Shown in pieces: positions 10,943-22,596 of a DNA stretch of 64,000 nt. Origin of the DNA: Taudactylus pleione (Eukaryota > Chordata > Amphibia > Anura > Myobatrachidae); contig JAUIMM010000689.1 in assembly GCA_031769625.1 (NCBI GenBank), positions 2,257,501-2,321,500 on the forward strand. Direction: 5' to 3'. The notes under the pieces are model-generated. The model searched no databases, was not told the origin of the DNA, and was given only the letters and a program-made list of their open reading frames with translations. Numbering within the stretch: the first letter of the stretch is position 1; every line of letters starts with the position of its first letter. The translations under genes were made by a program, and so were the position numbers.

Positions 10943-12012
10943 GTGGCTCCCAAGACGTACTACCCAAGCCTTGCTGAGGCAGCGCACGGTCTGACTCACT
11001 TGGGAAAGCAAGGTATGTGCAAATTGGTGAGAGCATACTGGTGTGCACCAGGTTTTTCTTCCCAAGCGGAAAAGAGAGCAATGTCCTGTTTGACATGCTT
11101 GAGGAAAAACATTGGGAAAACAATCCCTACCGAACCATCCCACATTCAACTGACCGACGGACCTTTTCAGGTAATACAAATTTATTTCATCCAATTACCA
11201 CCCTACAGGAATCTCAAGTATGTATTAGTGTGCACTGATGTGTTTTCTAATTGGGTTGAGGCATACCCAGCTGCCACTAATACTGCTGTGTTTAATGCTA
11301 AGAAAATAGTTCAGGAATTTGTATGCAGATACGGTATCCCTAGAATTATTGAAAGTGATAGGGGTACTCATTTCACAGGTGATGTCTTCCAAAACATGTG
11401 TAAGTTGATGGGTATTAATAGTAACTTCACACCCCCTACCGACCGCAAGCCAGTGCTAAGGTGGAGAGGATGAACGGGACTATTAAAAATAAATTACATA
11501 AGATCATGGCGGAAACATGACTGGGTTGGCCAGAAGCACTACCACTTGTCCTTCATAGTATCAGGACAACTTCTAGACCCCCTCTCAATCTGTCCCCCTT
11601 TGAAATGCTGTTTGGTAGACAACCTCATTTGATTATAAGTCCGCAGGAAGATTTGAAAAGTAACAACGAGGTTACTGTAAGGTATCTTATAACAATGAGT
11701 AAACAGTTAAAGCAGCAACAGCAGAAATTTAAATTGTTGTCACATGATATGCCTGAAACAAACTGTCACAATGTTGAACCTGGAGAATTTGTTATGATCA
11801 GAAATTTCTTGCATTCAGGTTGTTTGACAGATCGGTGGGAAGGTCCGTATCAGGTGTTGCTGATGAGTACAACTTCATTGAAAGTGGCAGAGAGAGACAC
11901 CTGGGTCCATTCCACTCACTGTAAGAAGATCAACCAACCGGTGGAGAAACAAGGCGGTATCGAGGCAGATAACGTAGACCTGTCAATTGCGAGTCTGTTC
12001 CAGGAGGGTTAA
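10943..12012 (+). pseudogene. ERV integrase
   Basis: The first frame (10943-11473) holds a degraded HHCC zinc domain (THLGKQGMCKLV, then CLTC) and the catalytic core: Asp in LVCTDVFSNWVEAYP, Asp in ESDRGTHFTGDVF. The region of the third catalytic acidic residue lies past a frame change near 11460-11600. A second frame (11605-12012) carries the C-terminal domain, with RWEGPYQVLL as the GPY/F-type motif and VHSTHCKK. Integrase would insert viral DNA into the host genome. It is broken by at least one frameshift. Confidence 0.9.
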
Positions 12013-12066
12013 AGGTTACAGTGAGATACCTGAGATAGAAAAATTTGTAGATCATTGTTTTCAGCA

Positions 12067-13345
12067 ATGGAGTGGTCTGCTGTGGTTATCTTTGTGTTTT
12101 CTCCCAGAGTTCTCCTTATCCTGGGTTATTTCGGGATCTCTGGGTTCTGTGATGGAGGACAGAGGACGGAGAGTGGAGCTGATGGTGATATCAATGGAGT
12201 GGAGTTGGGAGAAGGAACAATACAGGCACAAGGGCGGTATCTGACCAAACCCAGTACAGTAATTGTTACGAGATCTGCTATGTTGGAAACTTGGAGACAG
12301 TGTGAAGGTCTATCGTCTGAGGATTATTGTATTTGTGAATTTTGTGGGTCCTTAGTTGATGAGAAGTGCATCCAGCAGTGCCAACCTAAGTATAACCAGT
12401 ATTGGGGTGGGTATCCTTTAGAAGATTATCATACTATGGTGGGCAAAGTTTTAAACCAGACTGACGTTGGGTGTGTTCTCATGTGCCTCAGGGACAGCAT
12501 AATGTAGGGTTAGTGCCGTTCCCATTAAATGTCTCTGAGGTCTTAGAATTGCAAAGAGGGGATGCACTGGATGGAAAATTTCTAAAGTCCAAACCACCTA
12601 ATTTTAAACTCCACCAGTACCAAGTAGATAAATCACTTTTATGTTTGAACATCACCAACTTCAATAAACCAGGAAGTTGGGAGGTGACGGGGCATAATCA
12701 GACGATGACCTTCTCACTAAGAGCTGATAGTGCACTGATAAATCTTGAACTTTTACGCACAATTAGACTAAGAGGAAGACACTTCCGGTATAGATATACA
12801 CTAAGTTCCACCAAATAAATGGTTGGTAGGGTACCAGAAGGGTATTGTGCCAAGGTATTACAACCAGAAACTTGTATGAGCCAAATGGGAGAACCTGAAA
12901 GAGGATCACTTGCTAGGGAAATGGGTGTAACGATAATGATGTTTACTATTCCTTATGTTCTCCCCGATGATGTATATTTTATATGTGGAAGGAAAGCGTA
13001 TAAGTGGCTCTCTCCAAATTGCGAAGGTTTGTGTTATCTGGGAAGAGTACTCCCAGAGGTTATGACCCTTACACATGGTGAAATGCTTGGTATTCATAAA
13101 AACACACCATCACCATATCTTCACACACATATGAACATAGAGACAAAAGAAATATGATACCTGGTGATGTACATAAAGCCACACAGTTAATTAGTGAAAC
13201 AACTGGCTTTCAAGTTTTAGTCGCATTGGATCCCACCAGGATTGCTCGGGGTACACTGAATTTCAGATATAGCCAAGATCTTCCTAAATTAATAGATAAT
13301 ATCACCGAGATGTATGATGACACGTTTAGGTACACAGGTAAGTAG
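12067..13345 (+). pseudogene. ERV envelope surface subunit (SU)
   Basis: The region begins with a hydrophobic leader just after a Met at about 12067, then Cys-rich segments spread over several frames (12055-12507, 12471-12818, 12819-13157, 13154-13345). NxS/T glycosylation motifs are present (for example NQT and NIT). The position between integrase and a recognisable transmembrane subunit is the main reason for the call; sequence similarity itself is weak. The breaks at about 12505, 12816 and 13155 mean no SU can be made from it. Confidence 0.7.
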
Positions 13346-13369
13346 TTACAGGCCTACAAGAAAGAACTG

Positions 13370-13876
13370 GTGCAACACAGATTAGTATTAAATTATTTAA
13401 CAGCTGTCACTGGAGGGCATTGTGTAACTTTGGCCACCCAATTTGGTGTAAAGTGTGGCACATATATTACAAATAATACTAGTGACCCCAAGGAGGTGAT
13501 AGACCGGAAGATGGACGAAATTCTGCAGCTGAAATGGGAATTTCGGAAGAACCATAATGCTTCAGTGGCTGAAGTAGAGGAGAAGGTAGAGGAATGGGTT
13601 TCATGGTTGAACCCAGTGAAATGGTTCTCCGGTCTAGGAGAGTGGGTCCAGGAAATAGTTGCTAGCATAGGTAAACTCCTGATCCTTATATTGGTTGTAA
13701 TCATAGTAATTGGCTTATGTGTCAAATGTGTTCCTACTGTGTTGAAATGTGGAAAATGTAAAGATAAGGTAAATCAAAGGAATGAAATTATGATGGTGGT
13801 TAGTAATAGCAATATGAATACTGAGGTAAATGTAGGACTGCATTACAACCCTGAACTAGAATGTACCATCAGATGA
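13370..13876 (+). pseudogene. ERV envelope transmembrane subunit (TM)
   Basis: A 168-codon open frame begins with a segment resembling the conserved helix of class I TM proteins (HRLVLNYLTAVTGG), followed by Cys18 and Cys29. After a heptad-like region with an N-glycosylation motif (NNTS) and a Trp-rich membrane-proximal stretch, a single hydrophobic span lies near residues 98-120 and a Cys-rich tail follows. The usual CX6CC motif is not present; instead there are 10 residues between the first Cys and a lone second Cys. This is the best preserved part of env, but the upstream env is broken. Confidence 0.8.
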
Positions 13877-14159
13877 TGTATAGATTTAGACATGCATGAA
13901 ATGTATTATGAAATGTTATTTTAAACATCTTAAATAATGTAAGTCCCTATCCCCTCCAAGACTTCCTTTATAGGTTAGATGCATCCCGACATCTTTCCCA
14001 TGACCTCCCAAGATCCGCGGTGTGCGTATAAGGGTAGTTTTATGTACCCCTTAGAAACTTATTATTGAGGGTTTAAGAACCACCTTGTGCCATCCCATAA
14101 TATAACATAGTGTAAGCCTAAATTAATTTTAAAATCAGAGTGTGATAGCGTGTTGTTTG

Positions 14160-15030
14160 CTATCAAAGGGTTGACTGTCGAAGCCGGATAATTGGCTGAA
14201 AACAGAATCTGTTGAGATTAAAATCTGCACAATGCCATTTTGCGAATGGCAACAAGATGCCATTTTGCGAATGGCCGCCCAACGCCATTTTAGCGATTCT
14301 CACACAATATCAGTACAGACGGCGATGCTAGTATTTAGCGTTGTGCGATTCCCACGCAATAGAACAATGTTAAAAGTCCTCATTATATAAATACACACTT
14401 TTACTAAAACATAATATGAACAACCCTGCAAAACATGTACCACAGTGTACTTCACAAACATGTAGACGCACAACGCAAACCACTGTTTATTTGCAGACTT
14501 CCGGTTCCATCGGCGAGGATATCGCAACATGCGTCTGCAAATTATGGATCATAGAGAGTTAGGCATTGAAATGTACTCTGTAATGTAGCCAGTTTAGACT
14601 TGTTCTTCGGCGGGAAAACGGACACAAAGAACTGTTAGAGGCTGAACTATTACAATACAAACTGACCTATGAACTGTATCATAACAGAAGAACCAGGAAG
14701 AAGAACCAATGGGATTATGCCAACTTGTTCTATTGTATTGCCTATCTCTGCAAGGGTTTATAGGCAAGCACCCTGGATCTGGTAGTTAGTCATCTTTTCT
14801 TTGCTGTTGATGGAGGTTTCATAGTTGATGCTGAGAATCTGGATTCAGAGTGCCTGCGTATGTATTTGACTGTATCTTGTGATTGTATAATTTGTTTGCG
14901 CTAATTGTATTTAGATCACAGCGTGTAATTATCTGCTTTTTGGTGAAAAATATCTTTTTGTGCTTTGGAACCACAATCCAAGTCTGGAAAGCAATTATTT
15001 CTTGTGCGACCTATAACGCTAAATAGCGAC
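14160..15030 (+). promoter_or_regulatory. Probable 3' LTR with U3 repeats and promoter boxes
   Basis: No second LTR is available for comparison, so the limits are approximate. A purine-rich ATCAAAGGG at about 14162 could be the polypurine tract. At 14232-14250 and 14257-14275 there are two copies of ATGCCATTTTGCGAATGGC, and a third partial copy at 14282, an enhancer-like U3 array. CCAAT at 14706-14710 precedes TTTATAGG at 14758 by about 50 bp, a plausible promoter. No clear AATAAA was seen. Some of 13880-14160 is untranslated env 3' sequence with no feature. Confidence 0.5.
14232..14300 (+). repeat. Short tandem repeats in putative U3
   Basis: Two exact 19-bp copies of ATGCCATTTTGCGAATGGC, 25 bp apart, followed by a diverged copy (ACGCCATTTTAGCGATTC). 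Confidence 0.85.
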
Positions 15031-16130
15031 ATTTAGGGTGTATAGATAGGTAGGAATTCTTAAAGCCTAGCTTCACCCCTGCATGTATGTATAGACATAC
15101 AAACAAATATTCCCAACACAAAAAGTCCTTAAACTTTTTCTTGTTATAGCGCCACTATAAAGTTAGCCACAACCACTGCACATGCCACACTCCCTGTGTA
15201 GACCACACCCCCACCACACAGGTCACTCCCCCGCATCATTAGTCACACCGCCACAGAGATTGTCACACCTCCTGCAGCGGAACACAATAGGCCCTTCATA
15301 AATTTCAGCTCCAGGCCCATGTGGACATTTATCTAGCACTGAGTCCAGATTGAGAAGCATTCAGACCTGATGGTCTGTCCATGGCTGGCAGTCCAGGGTT
15401 TTGCAAGGGTTAGGCAAGTAGGGGGGGGAAGGGGGGTTAACTTTGTCATAAACAGTGCGGGCTGCACTGGGTGACACCATCCAAGGGGGTGACACCAAAA
15501 TAGCAGAGCTGCTTGCTATTTTGGTGTCACCCCGTCGGATGGTGTCACCGTGACATGGAGAGGAAGGGGAGAGATTGTGGGCTGCCCCAGCAGCTGCAGG
15601 AGCACTGGGGAAGCCCACTGTGTGCCGAGAACGGGAGGCATTAACGCCTCCCGGATCGGCACACATAGGGGGCGTGGCCTGTCGGGCCAGGACACACCCC
15701 TTTTGGGAAGCCACACCCCCTTGTGAGAGGGCACAAAGCATTTCAGTCCTGCTGCATCGGGGGTCACAGAGGTAAGTGATGCCTCTGAGTCCGCCCAAAC
15801 CAAATTTTAGTTTGCAGCCATTTTTAAAAGGTGCATTGTGGTTTAGGGCCTGAATCAGCGTGCACTGCTGATTGCAGATTCCCAATTATTATGGATCTGC
15901 GTATGCAGTGCACAGCATAGGAAGAGCCGGCGCTTGGAGATGAGCTGGGCACGTGACAGCGGTGATGTCATCGACCAGGCAATAAGCCGGGTCGGACTGC
16001 CAGTCTGGGGGTCTCACCCGGGACGGACAGGTGTACAAAATCCCGGGTGCGACCCGGGAATGCAGTGTGAAACGAATATTAGTTGCCATCTGCACTCCAT
16101 GCAGGGTACGGTTAACAGTCCTTCTGTCCA
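15031..16130 (+). other. Upstream intergenic repeats, no gene
   Basis: The region holds a G-run at 15420-15436, the cruciform described separately, CpG-rich repeat sequence (GGGAGGCATTAACGCCTCCC palindrome near 15630-15650), and a piece starting GGCCTGAATCAG at 15846 that resembles the ends of the CTGATTCAGA MITE family. Open frames on either strand lack any protein similarity I can recognise. Confidence 0.5.
15470..15549 (+). repeat. Large interrupted palindrome (cruciform-prone)
   Basis: The outer arms GGTGACACC/GGTGTCACC and inner arms GGGGTGACACCAAAATAGCA / TGCTATTTTGGTGTCACCCC pair around an 8-nt loop. The outer and inner arms are separated by only 2-3 unpaired bases on each side. Confidence 0.9.
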
Positions 16131-16599
16131 GGAACCGAGGTAGCGGTAGGAGGCTGTAGCCTCTCTCTCCCGTACCGTGTGACAGCTGTCACACTCCCCG
16201 AAACGGGGACGCTCAGGGAAAGCTACACTGCCGTAGATGCCGCTGTAGAGAGCCGGGCAAGTTACGGTTTTTACCCAATCACTTAAGAATGGAAGTTATG
16301 GATTTAAATGCTGGCAGCAGTGGTTGTATTTCTGCATCCAGTAAACCTAAATCTCTGCAGCCCTCTCCCCGTCTCTCTATTTCCATAGTACTGCTGCTGC
16401 CTAAATGTCTCCTCCCTCCGCATTGGTCTCTGTCCTCTCCACCCCATCCATTCCTTCCCCCCGGATTTGAGGTATCCGCCTCTGCTAGTGAGGTAATAGA
16501 GTCATTAAATGCACCAGACTCCAGTTGGGCAACAGTAGGAACAGGATTTATAATCATCACCATTATCAGTGCTTTCTAACGGTCCATCTATCTGGTACC
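16131..16599 (+). promoter_or_regulatory. FSCN1: Presumed FSCN1 promoter and 5' UTR region
   Basis: This lies directly upstream of the fascin start codon. It is richer in CpG than the introns, has an inverted CCAAT box (ATTGG at 16423-16427), and a 16-bp perfect palindrome TGTGACAGCTGTCACA at 16178-16193 that contains a CAGCTG E-box. No TATA box is evident. The transcription start is not visible in the sequence, and 5' non-coding exons cannot be excluded. Position is the main evidence. Confidence 0.45.
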
Positions 16600-17401
16600 A
16601 TGAGCGGCTCCGGACCCCTCCAACTCGGGCTCATTAACTGCAACAATAAGTATCTGACCGCCGAGGCGTTTGGGTTCAAGATCAATGCATCAGCCTCCAG
16701 CCTGAAGAAGAAGCAAGTGTGGTCTCTGGAGCCGGTGGGAGAGGAGGCGGTGCTGCTGCGCAGCCACCTAGGCCGTTATCTCTCTGCCGATAAGGATGGA
16801 CGGGTCTCCGGGGAAACTGAGCTCCCGGAATCGGAGTGCCGCTTTCTAGTTACTGCCCAGGGGGACGGGCGCTGGGTGCTACAGTCCGAGGTGTACGGCC
16901 GCTACCTGGGAGGCTCAGAGGACAGAATCAGCTGCTTCTCACCCTCTGTGTCTCCGGCTGAGAAATGGGGTGTCCATCTGGCTATGCATCCACAGGTCAC
17001 CATCTACAGTGTTACCCGAAAGCGCTACGCCCGACTGGGGATCAGCGGGGACGAGCTGTCCGTAGAGCGAGATGTGCCCTGGGGTCTGGACTCTCTCATC
17101 ACCCTCCTCTTCCAGGATAATCGCTACAGCATCCAGACCCCAGACCACCGCCTTTTAGCCATGGACGGCAGCCTGCGCTCCGAGGCCGGACCGGACACCA
17201 AGTTCACGCTAGACATTTCCGCCGGTAAAGTGGCCTTCAGAGCGAGCGATGGTCGCTACCTAACACCCTCCGGTCCGAGCGGGACTCTGAAAGTCGGCAA
17301 GAACAGCAAGGTCGGCAGGGACGAGCTATTTGTATTAGAGAGAAGCTGCCCACAGGTCGTTCTCACCGCCGGCAATGGCCGCAATGTGTCTACTCGGCAA
17401 G
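16600..17401 (+). CDS. FSCN1: Fascin-1, coding exon 1 (beta-trefoils 1 and 2)
   Basis: Fascin bundles parallel actin filaments in filopodia, microspikes and invadopodia. This exon encodes 267 residues plus one base, about the first half of the roughly 490-residue protein: beta-trefoil 1 (about 1-125) and beta-trefoil 2 (about 126-255). Family signatures include [38 protein letters not shown] and [21 protein letters not shown] is conserved; its second Ser of the SS pair (Ser34 here) aligns with human Ser39, the PKC site that controls actin binding. The N-terminus is 5 residues shorter than human. ATG at 16600 follows TACC; an upstream in-frame ATG at 16525 would add 25 residues unlike fascin and is rejected. 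The donor is G|GTGGGT at 17401/17402, phase 1. No stops or shifts: a live gene. Confidence 0.97.
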
Positions 17402-17438
17402 GTGGGTGATTTACTAACCTATTTCTGTAGTACAACAC

Positions 17439-17440
17439 AA

Positions 17441-17482
<42 letters not shown>
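17439..17482. repeat. (TG)n(TA)n microsatellite
   Basis: TGTGTGTGTG followed by about 16 TA dinucleotides, just inside the 5' end of intron 1. Confidence 0.95.
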
Positions 17483-17488
<6 letters not shown>

Positions 17489-19489
17489 CCAGTTCGAGCT
17501 GTTTGCTACAGTAAATATATGTGGAAGTTGTTACTATGTTGCGGATTGTTCATTCAGAACGTATGCAAGTGTAGTCAACAACTGATAGCTTCACCACTCC
17601 CTAATCTATCACTCCCCTCTCCCTGGTCTCCCATCCAAATATACGTCCTCATCCGTTAATGTGGTTTCTGCTACGGAACAGTGCAGTATTTGGGAATCTT
17701 TGTATTAATGTGATAAGATCTATTTAGCTTGCTGTTACTCTGCAGACACATGCACATCACACAGACCCCTAGGTATAGTTACTACTGTGCTTCAACGCAG
17801 AAAATGCATTCCGCTACTTTGATTGCAGTGTAAGTTTAAAACGGTGATTAGTGCATTAAACTGTTATTCGAACATGATGCATATAGTATCTCTGCCAAAA
17901 TCAATGGAATGTCTTCCTCTCATCAATATACAGGCCTCTTAGTATATTCTATATAAAGAATGGAGTCTTTGTCTGCTCTTGTCCCCACCCATAGTGAGCC
18001 TATGAAAAAGCTGGCCAGAACCAGAGGTACCCTGCCTCCTAGCTGATGGGAAGGAATGGAAGCTTTTTTGTGGATTCAGTAACAGTGAATATACTGTAGC
18101 CCTAATTGCTCATCTGTAAAATGTGCTAGTGATTTGTTTGTGAATCTCACATTAATGGATTGCTCTTGTGTGCACATTTCATAAAATAATAATATAAAGG
18201 GACATTACCAATGTTTGTATTTTATTCTTTTAAGTATAGAGTACATTTTAGCGGAATTATTTTTTAGCACAGTAGTTGTGTTTGCAAGTCATGTCTCTTC
18301 ACAAGCATCTTTTGCAGCAATTGGCACTCTGCGGTGATGTATTGTATTTTACTTAATAATTGCTGAGCAAATAAGTGTTTTTTTCATTTTCCAGCTCCGT
18401 GAAATGGATACAGTGTGTGAACTGAAAGCTGCAGATTACCCAATTAACTGCCTTTTAGGAACCTTTATTTTAAAAAGAACAGTAAAAATTGTGTACTTTT
18501 TATACATGTTTAAAACCTAATTTAATTTTTTTGGTATAAAAAAATAACCCATAAAGCAGCAAAATCATGGTGTTCTTGTAAGTACTCCTGACCAAGCTGT
18601 GTTCTATTACTGTAGTTTTAGAATGTGCCCATATGGCTCATTTTCACACACCCCTGTCTGTCCTGTAGGAAATCAGCTCTTCCAGTATCCTGCTGAGTCA
18701 CCACCATCTGCTCATGTGTATCAGTCCTAGGAGCTTCCTGACACATGTATTAGCTTTTTCTTTTCACATTTTTGTTTTTTTACAGTTCTTTGTTCATCAC
18801 AAAACAATGCTATTGTCTGTTTCCTGCAATACCTGTAAACAAGTAATGCGTCTTCCATGTTTGGGATAGTAATTTCATTTTCCATGTTGGGGCTGATGCC
18901 AAGGTGGAAATGAATCAGGTGTAATAAAACTTAAAATGCTTGGAATATAGCATATTTTTGCATATAGGAGAGCTGCACGTTTCTTGGGATGTGACACCGT
19001 TGTATTGGTAGCAGATGCGCCTGGTTTACTCTTAGTCATTAATTACTTGCTCCTGCCCAATAGTAGGTGCAAAAGTTAAATCTAACAGTTGTATATACAC
19101 TAACATACTTGCCTGTGTGGCTGTAGTTATATGAACAAGCTCTTGCCCATCTTTGACTACACGAGAGCCCTTCATACTCCATTGTTATTTGGATCAAGCA
19201 ATATAGCGGCATCAAGTCCAGCATTTAATGCTGACCTTATCTATTTCTTTGTGCGGAATTCTAATGTCTTTATGGTAATTATAAAATAATGAATGCGTCT
19301 ACTGTGTGTTCATGCTTTAAACTATATTTGAGCCTGGAAATTGCTCTGACATTTAGTTGGTCCAAAATTATTAATTGTTCCGGTTCATTCAAGACTTCTA
19401 AAATAAAAATTAAAGAAAAAAAAAGCCTTTATACTTTGAGGATGATTTGCAGAGATTGTCCTAACATGGGATATATCCTGCCAGGGCTG

Positions 19490-20290
19490 TAACGTGCATG
19501 CAGTACCCTGGGGGAAGCACAGTCTGTCCCATGACCTCTGCATCTGGCTAGCAGGGTGCCTGGATCTGCGGTATCACTGTTGCAGTGTGCCTGGAAGCTT
19601 CAGACACGCAGACTCAGTCTTCAGGTCATACATGCCTACTCTCCTGGAAGTTGCAGAAAGCTCCTGACTTTTCGGGTAGCTCCCCACACACCCGGAAGAG
19701 CAGGCAGGCCTCCTGCATCCCCGCCTACTTCTTAGTGAAGTGGGCAGGATAGGAGAATATATGGCGAATTCATGGGTCCCTAAGGAGGGACGGGGCTAAA
19801 ATGATGTAAATCACGTAGTTTAGCCCTCCCCCTGCCTCATGATCCAGAGAATAGCAGAACTTTGCCACAATGGGGACAATGATGTGGAGAGCCCACCCCC
19901 AAGCTGCCAGGTACATCCCTTCTCTGGGCTTCTCCCAAAGAGGAGTTAATTAAAGTAGGTAAGTATGCCTCAGGTGGTAGCACACACCCTCCCCATCAGC
20001 TTGACTTTATTATGGTATGTACTCAGGGGGCAGTAGTAGCACAGGGCACACTGCTGCCCTGTTATGGTACTGCATCCTGCATGCAGAGGAGTAGCGTGGA
20101 ACCATGGCGCCTGGAGAAAGTGCATGTGATAGCGCCCCCCTCCCTGTACTGAACTGTGCCATTGGGGTATGGCCAGCCTATGGGGTAATACTGAAGTGAA
20201 GAGAAAAACAGCAAACAGTGGCAGTATTACACTGGGCATTGAGGTCCCATTGGGGGAATAGCATGCTTGGTGATGCACTTAATGACATTA
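19490..20290. repeat. Unassigned interspersed repeat sequence
   Basis: GC-richer than the flanking intron, with fragments such as GGGCTGTAACGTGCATGCAG and CTCCTGACTTTTCGGGTAGC that read like aged repeat copies. I cannot name the family. Open frames on the minus strand are not supported as genes. Confidence 0.35.
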
Positions 20291-20479
20291 AGGGGTAGTT
20301 CCTTGGCACTGCTTTATTTATGTATAGCACTTAGGATCTGACTTTTAAATCATTTATTAGTCAATAAAGGAGATTGCATTCTATATTCTGATCATTTAAC
20401 TTAAATTGACAGAATACATGTGCTAGAGTGAGTTTCCATAGGGTGCACAGCTTATTACTGCAATTACTACCCCAAGCAG

Positions 20480-20960
20480 CTTTCACTGGAGTCGGAACAC
20501 CTATGGGAAGCTCCCTTCCCAGCGGGAAGCAGTCGGGAACACGACGGTGGCAATGCCAACCGCCGGCTTCCCGACTGTATAATCCCGGCAAGGTTCAAAT
20601 GACAGGCGTCAAAATCTCAACGCCTGTCATTAGACCTACGCCGGGAGCCCGACACCCGGCTTACCGATCGAAGGTAAGCCGGGCGCGAACAGCCGCAGGG
20701 GGAGGGTTAGGTTATGGGCTCCCGGGGGGATTTACGGTTAGGAACCTCCCGGGAGGTTAGGCTAGGGGAATGGGGGGGTTTAGGGTTAGGCACCCCTCCC
20801 GGGAGACTTAGGGTTAGGCTGCGGGGAAGGGAGTGTTAGGTTTAGGCACTTAGAGGGTGGCTAGGGTTAGGCACAGGGGGAGGTTAGGGTTAGGCACCCC
20901 TAAGGGAAGGTTAGGGGGGGGAATTAGGTTACCTATACTTACCTTAATGGACGATCAGGA
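20480..20960. repeat. MITE-like repeat with TTAGGG-like interior
   Basis: The left part has a near-perfect hairpin (ATGACAGGCGT and ACGCCTGTCAT at 20599-20630) within CCCGGC-rich sequence. From 20700 to 20935 the motif GGTTAGGGTTAGGCACC recurs in degenerate tandem, giving many TTAGGG hexamers. The same interior occurs at 59280-59410, and its CCGGGATTCCGGC-type flanks are echoed at 44700-44830. It is an interspersed family, not a telomere fusion. Confidence 0.65.
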
Positions 20961-21334
20961 TTTCCACCACTGTCGCGATTAGAGCCGGTGGTAAATCATA
21001 CTGAGTCCTTCCCAGCTATTCTCCTACTTCGCAAATATACATTGCACCTATATTAATGTGAGTACTACTAACCATGTCATGTTCTGTATACCACCATTAT
21101 TATTATTTCAGGTCGCTTAATATTTTTTAAAAGATCTTTCAAATAACACTTTTTTTCCTGGGAACACCTCATTACTTTAAATAGCAAAGCAGTGACTTTT
21201 TTTTAATTTTTTTTTAAACTCATACCTTCTAATTGAAGTTTAGGATTTTACCTCAGATGTGTCACTTTTAAGTCCATGAATGCATGAGGCAAGAAGGAGG
21301 GAGAGGATCAAAAAGTAGAGGGGTGAGGAAAGTG

Positions 21335-21570
21335 CCGATCAGAGAGGGGAGGTGACAGAGGCCAATAAGAAAGGAGAGGGGAAGGGCAGTGACAGAAGCC
21401 AATAAGAAAAGAGGAGAGGGGAGGTGACAGAGGCCAATACGAAAGGAGTGGACGGGGTAAAGAGCCGATTACAGGGTAGAGAGGGGAGGGAATTAAAGAG
21501 GTGAGAAGTGAATGTAATCAATCTGACAGGAAAGGGGAGGTGACAGAAGATGATCACAGAGGAGGGAGGG
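21335..21570. repeat. Purine-rich minisatellite
   Basis: Units of about 50-57 bp built on GAGAGGGGAGGTGACAGAGG followed by CCAATAAGAAAGGAG recur with changes from 21335 to about 21450, with further partial copies to 21570. Confidence 0.75.
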
Positions 21571-21814
21571 CCGAAGGGGAGGCAATATGGGCAGCTTGAG
21601 GGAGCATGAAATGTAGAAACTAATTTCAGATCCGTAACTTATTTGACTGTGATAAAACGAACAGGCGGTGTCATACTGTGCAGCGTCCCATGAGTTTGGG
21701 AACCCTGGACAGCGCACTCTGTTCATTTTGACGCCCGGAGCTCATGCTCCACTGGAACCACCATCGCTACACCCCTGCTTGCATGCACACTTTGTAAAAT
21801 TGCAGCGATACTTA

Positions 21815-22403
21815 GGGGCTGATTCAGACTCGTTCGCTATGAAGCGAACGCTAGTAGCTGGCTGATAGTCGCTATCTGAACATGCGTTTGCATCGCAATG
21901 CGTGTGCGCAAAACAATGCGAGAGATTGGGATGCGTTCGTTCGCTGCGTATAGACTGGCCAGTAGAGTGACAGAAGGGGGCCATTTGTGGGTGGTGACGG
22001 GCTGACCACTGGAAAAGGGGGAGTGGAGGTGCGAACGCAGGCGTGCTTCAACGCTGTTTCAGAGGCATGCATAATTAAAAGGCAGCATCATAGTACACGT
22101 CACTTGGTGGGATTTCTCTCTGAAGTGATCGCTGTGCTTGCGGCAGGGTAAAGGCAACCTTAAGCGCTGCGATCGCATCCGATGGTGCTCGATGTACCAA
22201 TGGTTACAAGCACTTCCTGGAGATGACGTGCGCAAGTGGGCGTCTTATGAATGGTTGGTGGGCGTCTACGTACACAAAGCGATTGCACGCCAAGACACAG
22301 GTGGGAGTGCTAATGCCTTGCCGTGCGATCGCCTGCCATGCTGTCACTTAGCCGAATTTGACTGCGCTGGGAGCAAGCGTACGCATCTAGCGAGCCGGTC
22401 TGA
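21815..22403. mobile_element. MITE with CTGATTCAGAC ends
   Basis: It begins GGGGCTGATTCAGAC and ends GTCTGAATGAGCTC, inverted versions of one another. The GC-rich interior has short palindromes and no coding potential. At least four other pieces in the window share these ends (22597, 34488, 49650 and, less surely, 35207). This is a non-autonomous DNA transposon; a 3-bp TTA target duplication is possible, which would suit Harbinger-type transposition. Confidence 0.65.
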
Positions 22404-22596
22404 ATGAGCTCTTTAGACCATGTGGAAACTGCAGTTTCTGCATGGTTCTACCCTTAATAAATAGACCACTTATTTCTCCCAACAAATGTAAACATGCAAA
22501 GAAAAAAAAGAAGCAAAAACTTTCACACTGCTTCAGCTGTGTTCCCATCACTCTCTAAGGTTTTTCCAATGTACATCTTGATGGCCTTTTTTGAAT

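Larger units (their letters stand above)
9165..15030 (+). mobile_element. 5'-truncated class I endogenous retrovirus
   Basis: Retroviral pol and env coding sequence runs in the order RT, RNase H, integrase, surface glycoprotein and transmembrane subunit, followed by an LTR-like region. The 5' LTR, primer-binding site, gag, protease and start of RT are absent. Motifs such as FLGMCGYCRMWIPGF in RT and the GPY/F-like end of integrase point to the gamma/epsilon (class I) group. Stops and frameshifts in every gene show it is an old, defective copy. It is upstream of FSCN1 and in the same orientation. Confidence 0.9.

Noticed and set aside
16279..16579. Overlapping 94-96 codon frames on both strands just upstream of fascin
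   Set aside because: No recognisable protein; likely open by chance in GC-rich 5' sequence.
16525..16599. Upstream in-frame ATG extending fascin by 25 residues
   Set aside because: The added residues do not resemble fascin, and the ATG at 16600 aligns with the known N-terminal region.
20700..20935. Telomere fusion site
   Set aside because: Repeats are degenerate, interspersed with CACC units, and occur at more than one place with similar flanks.
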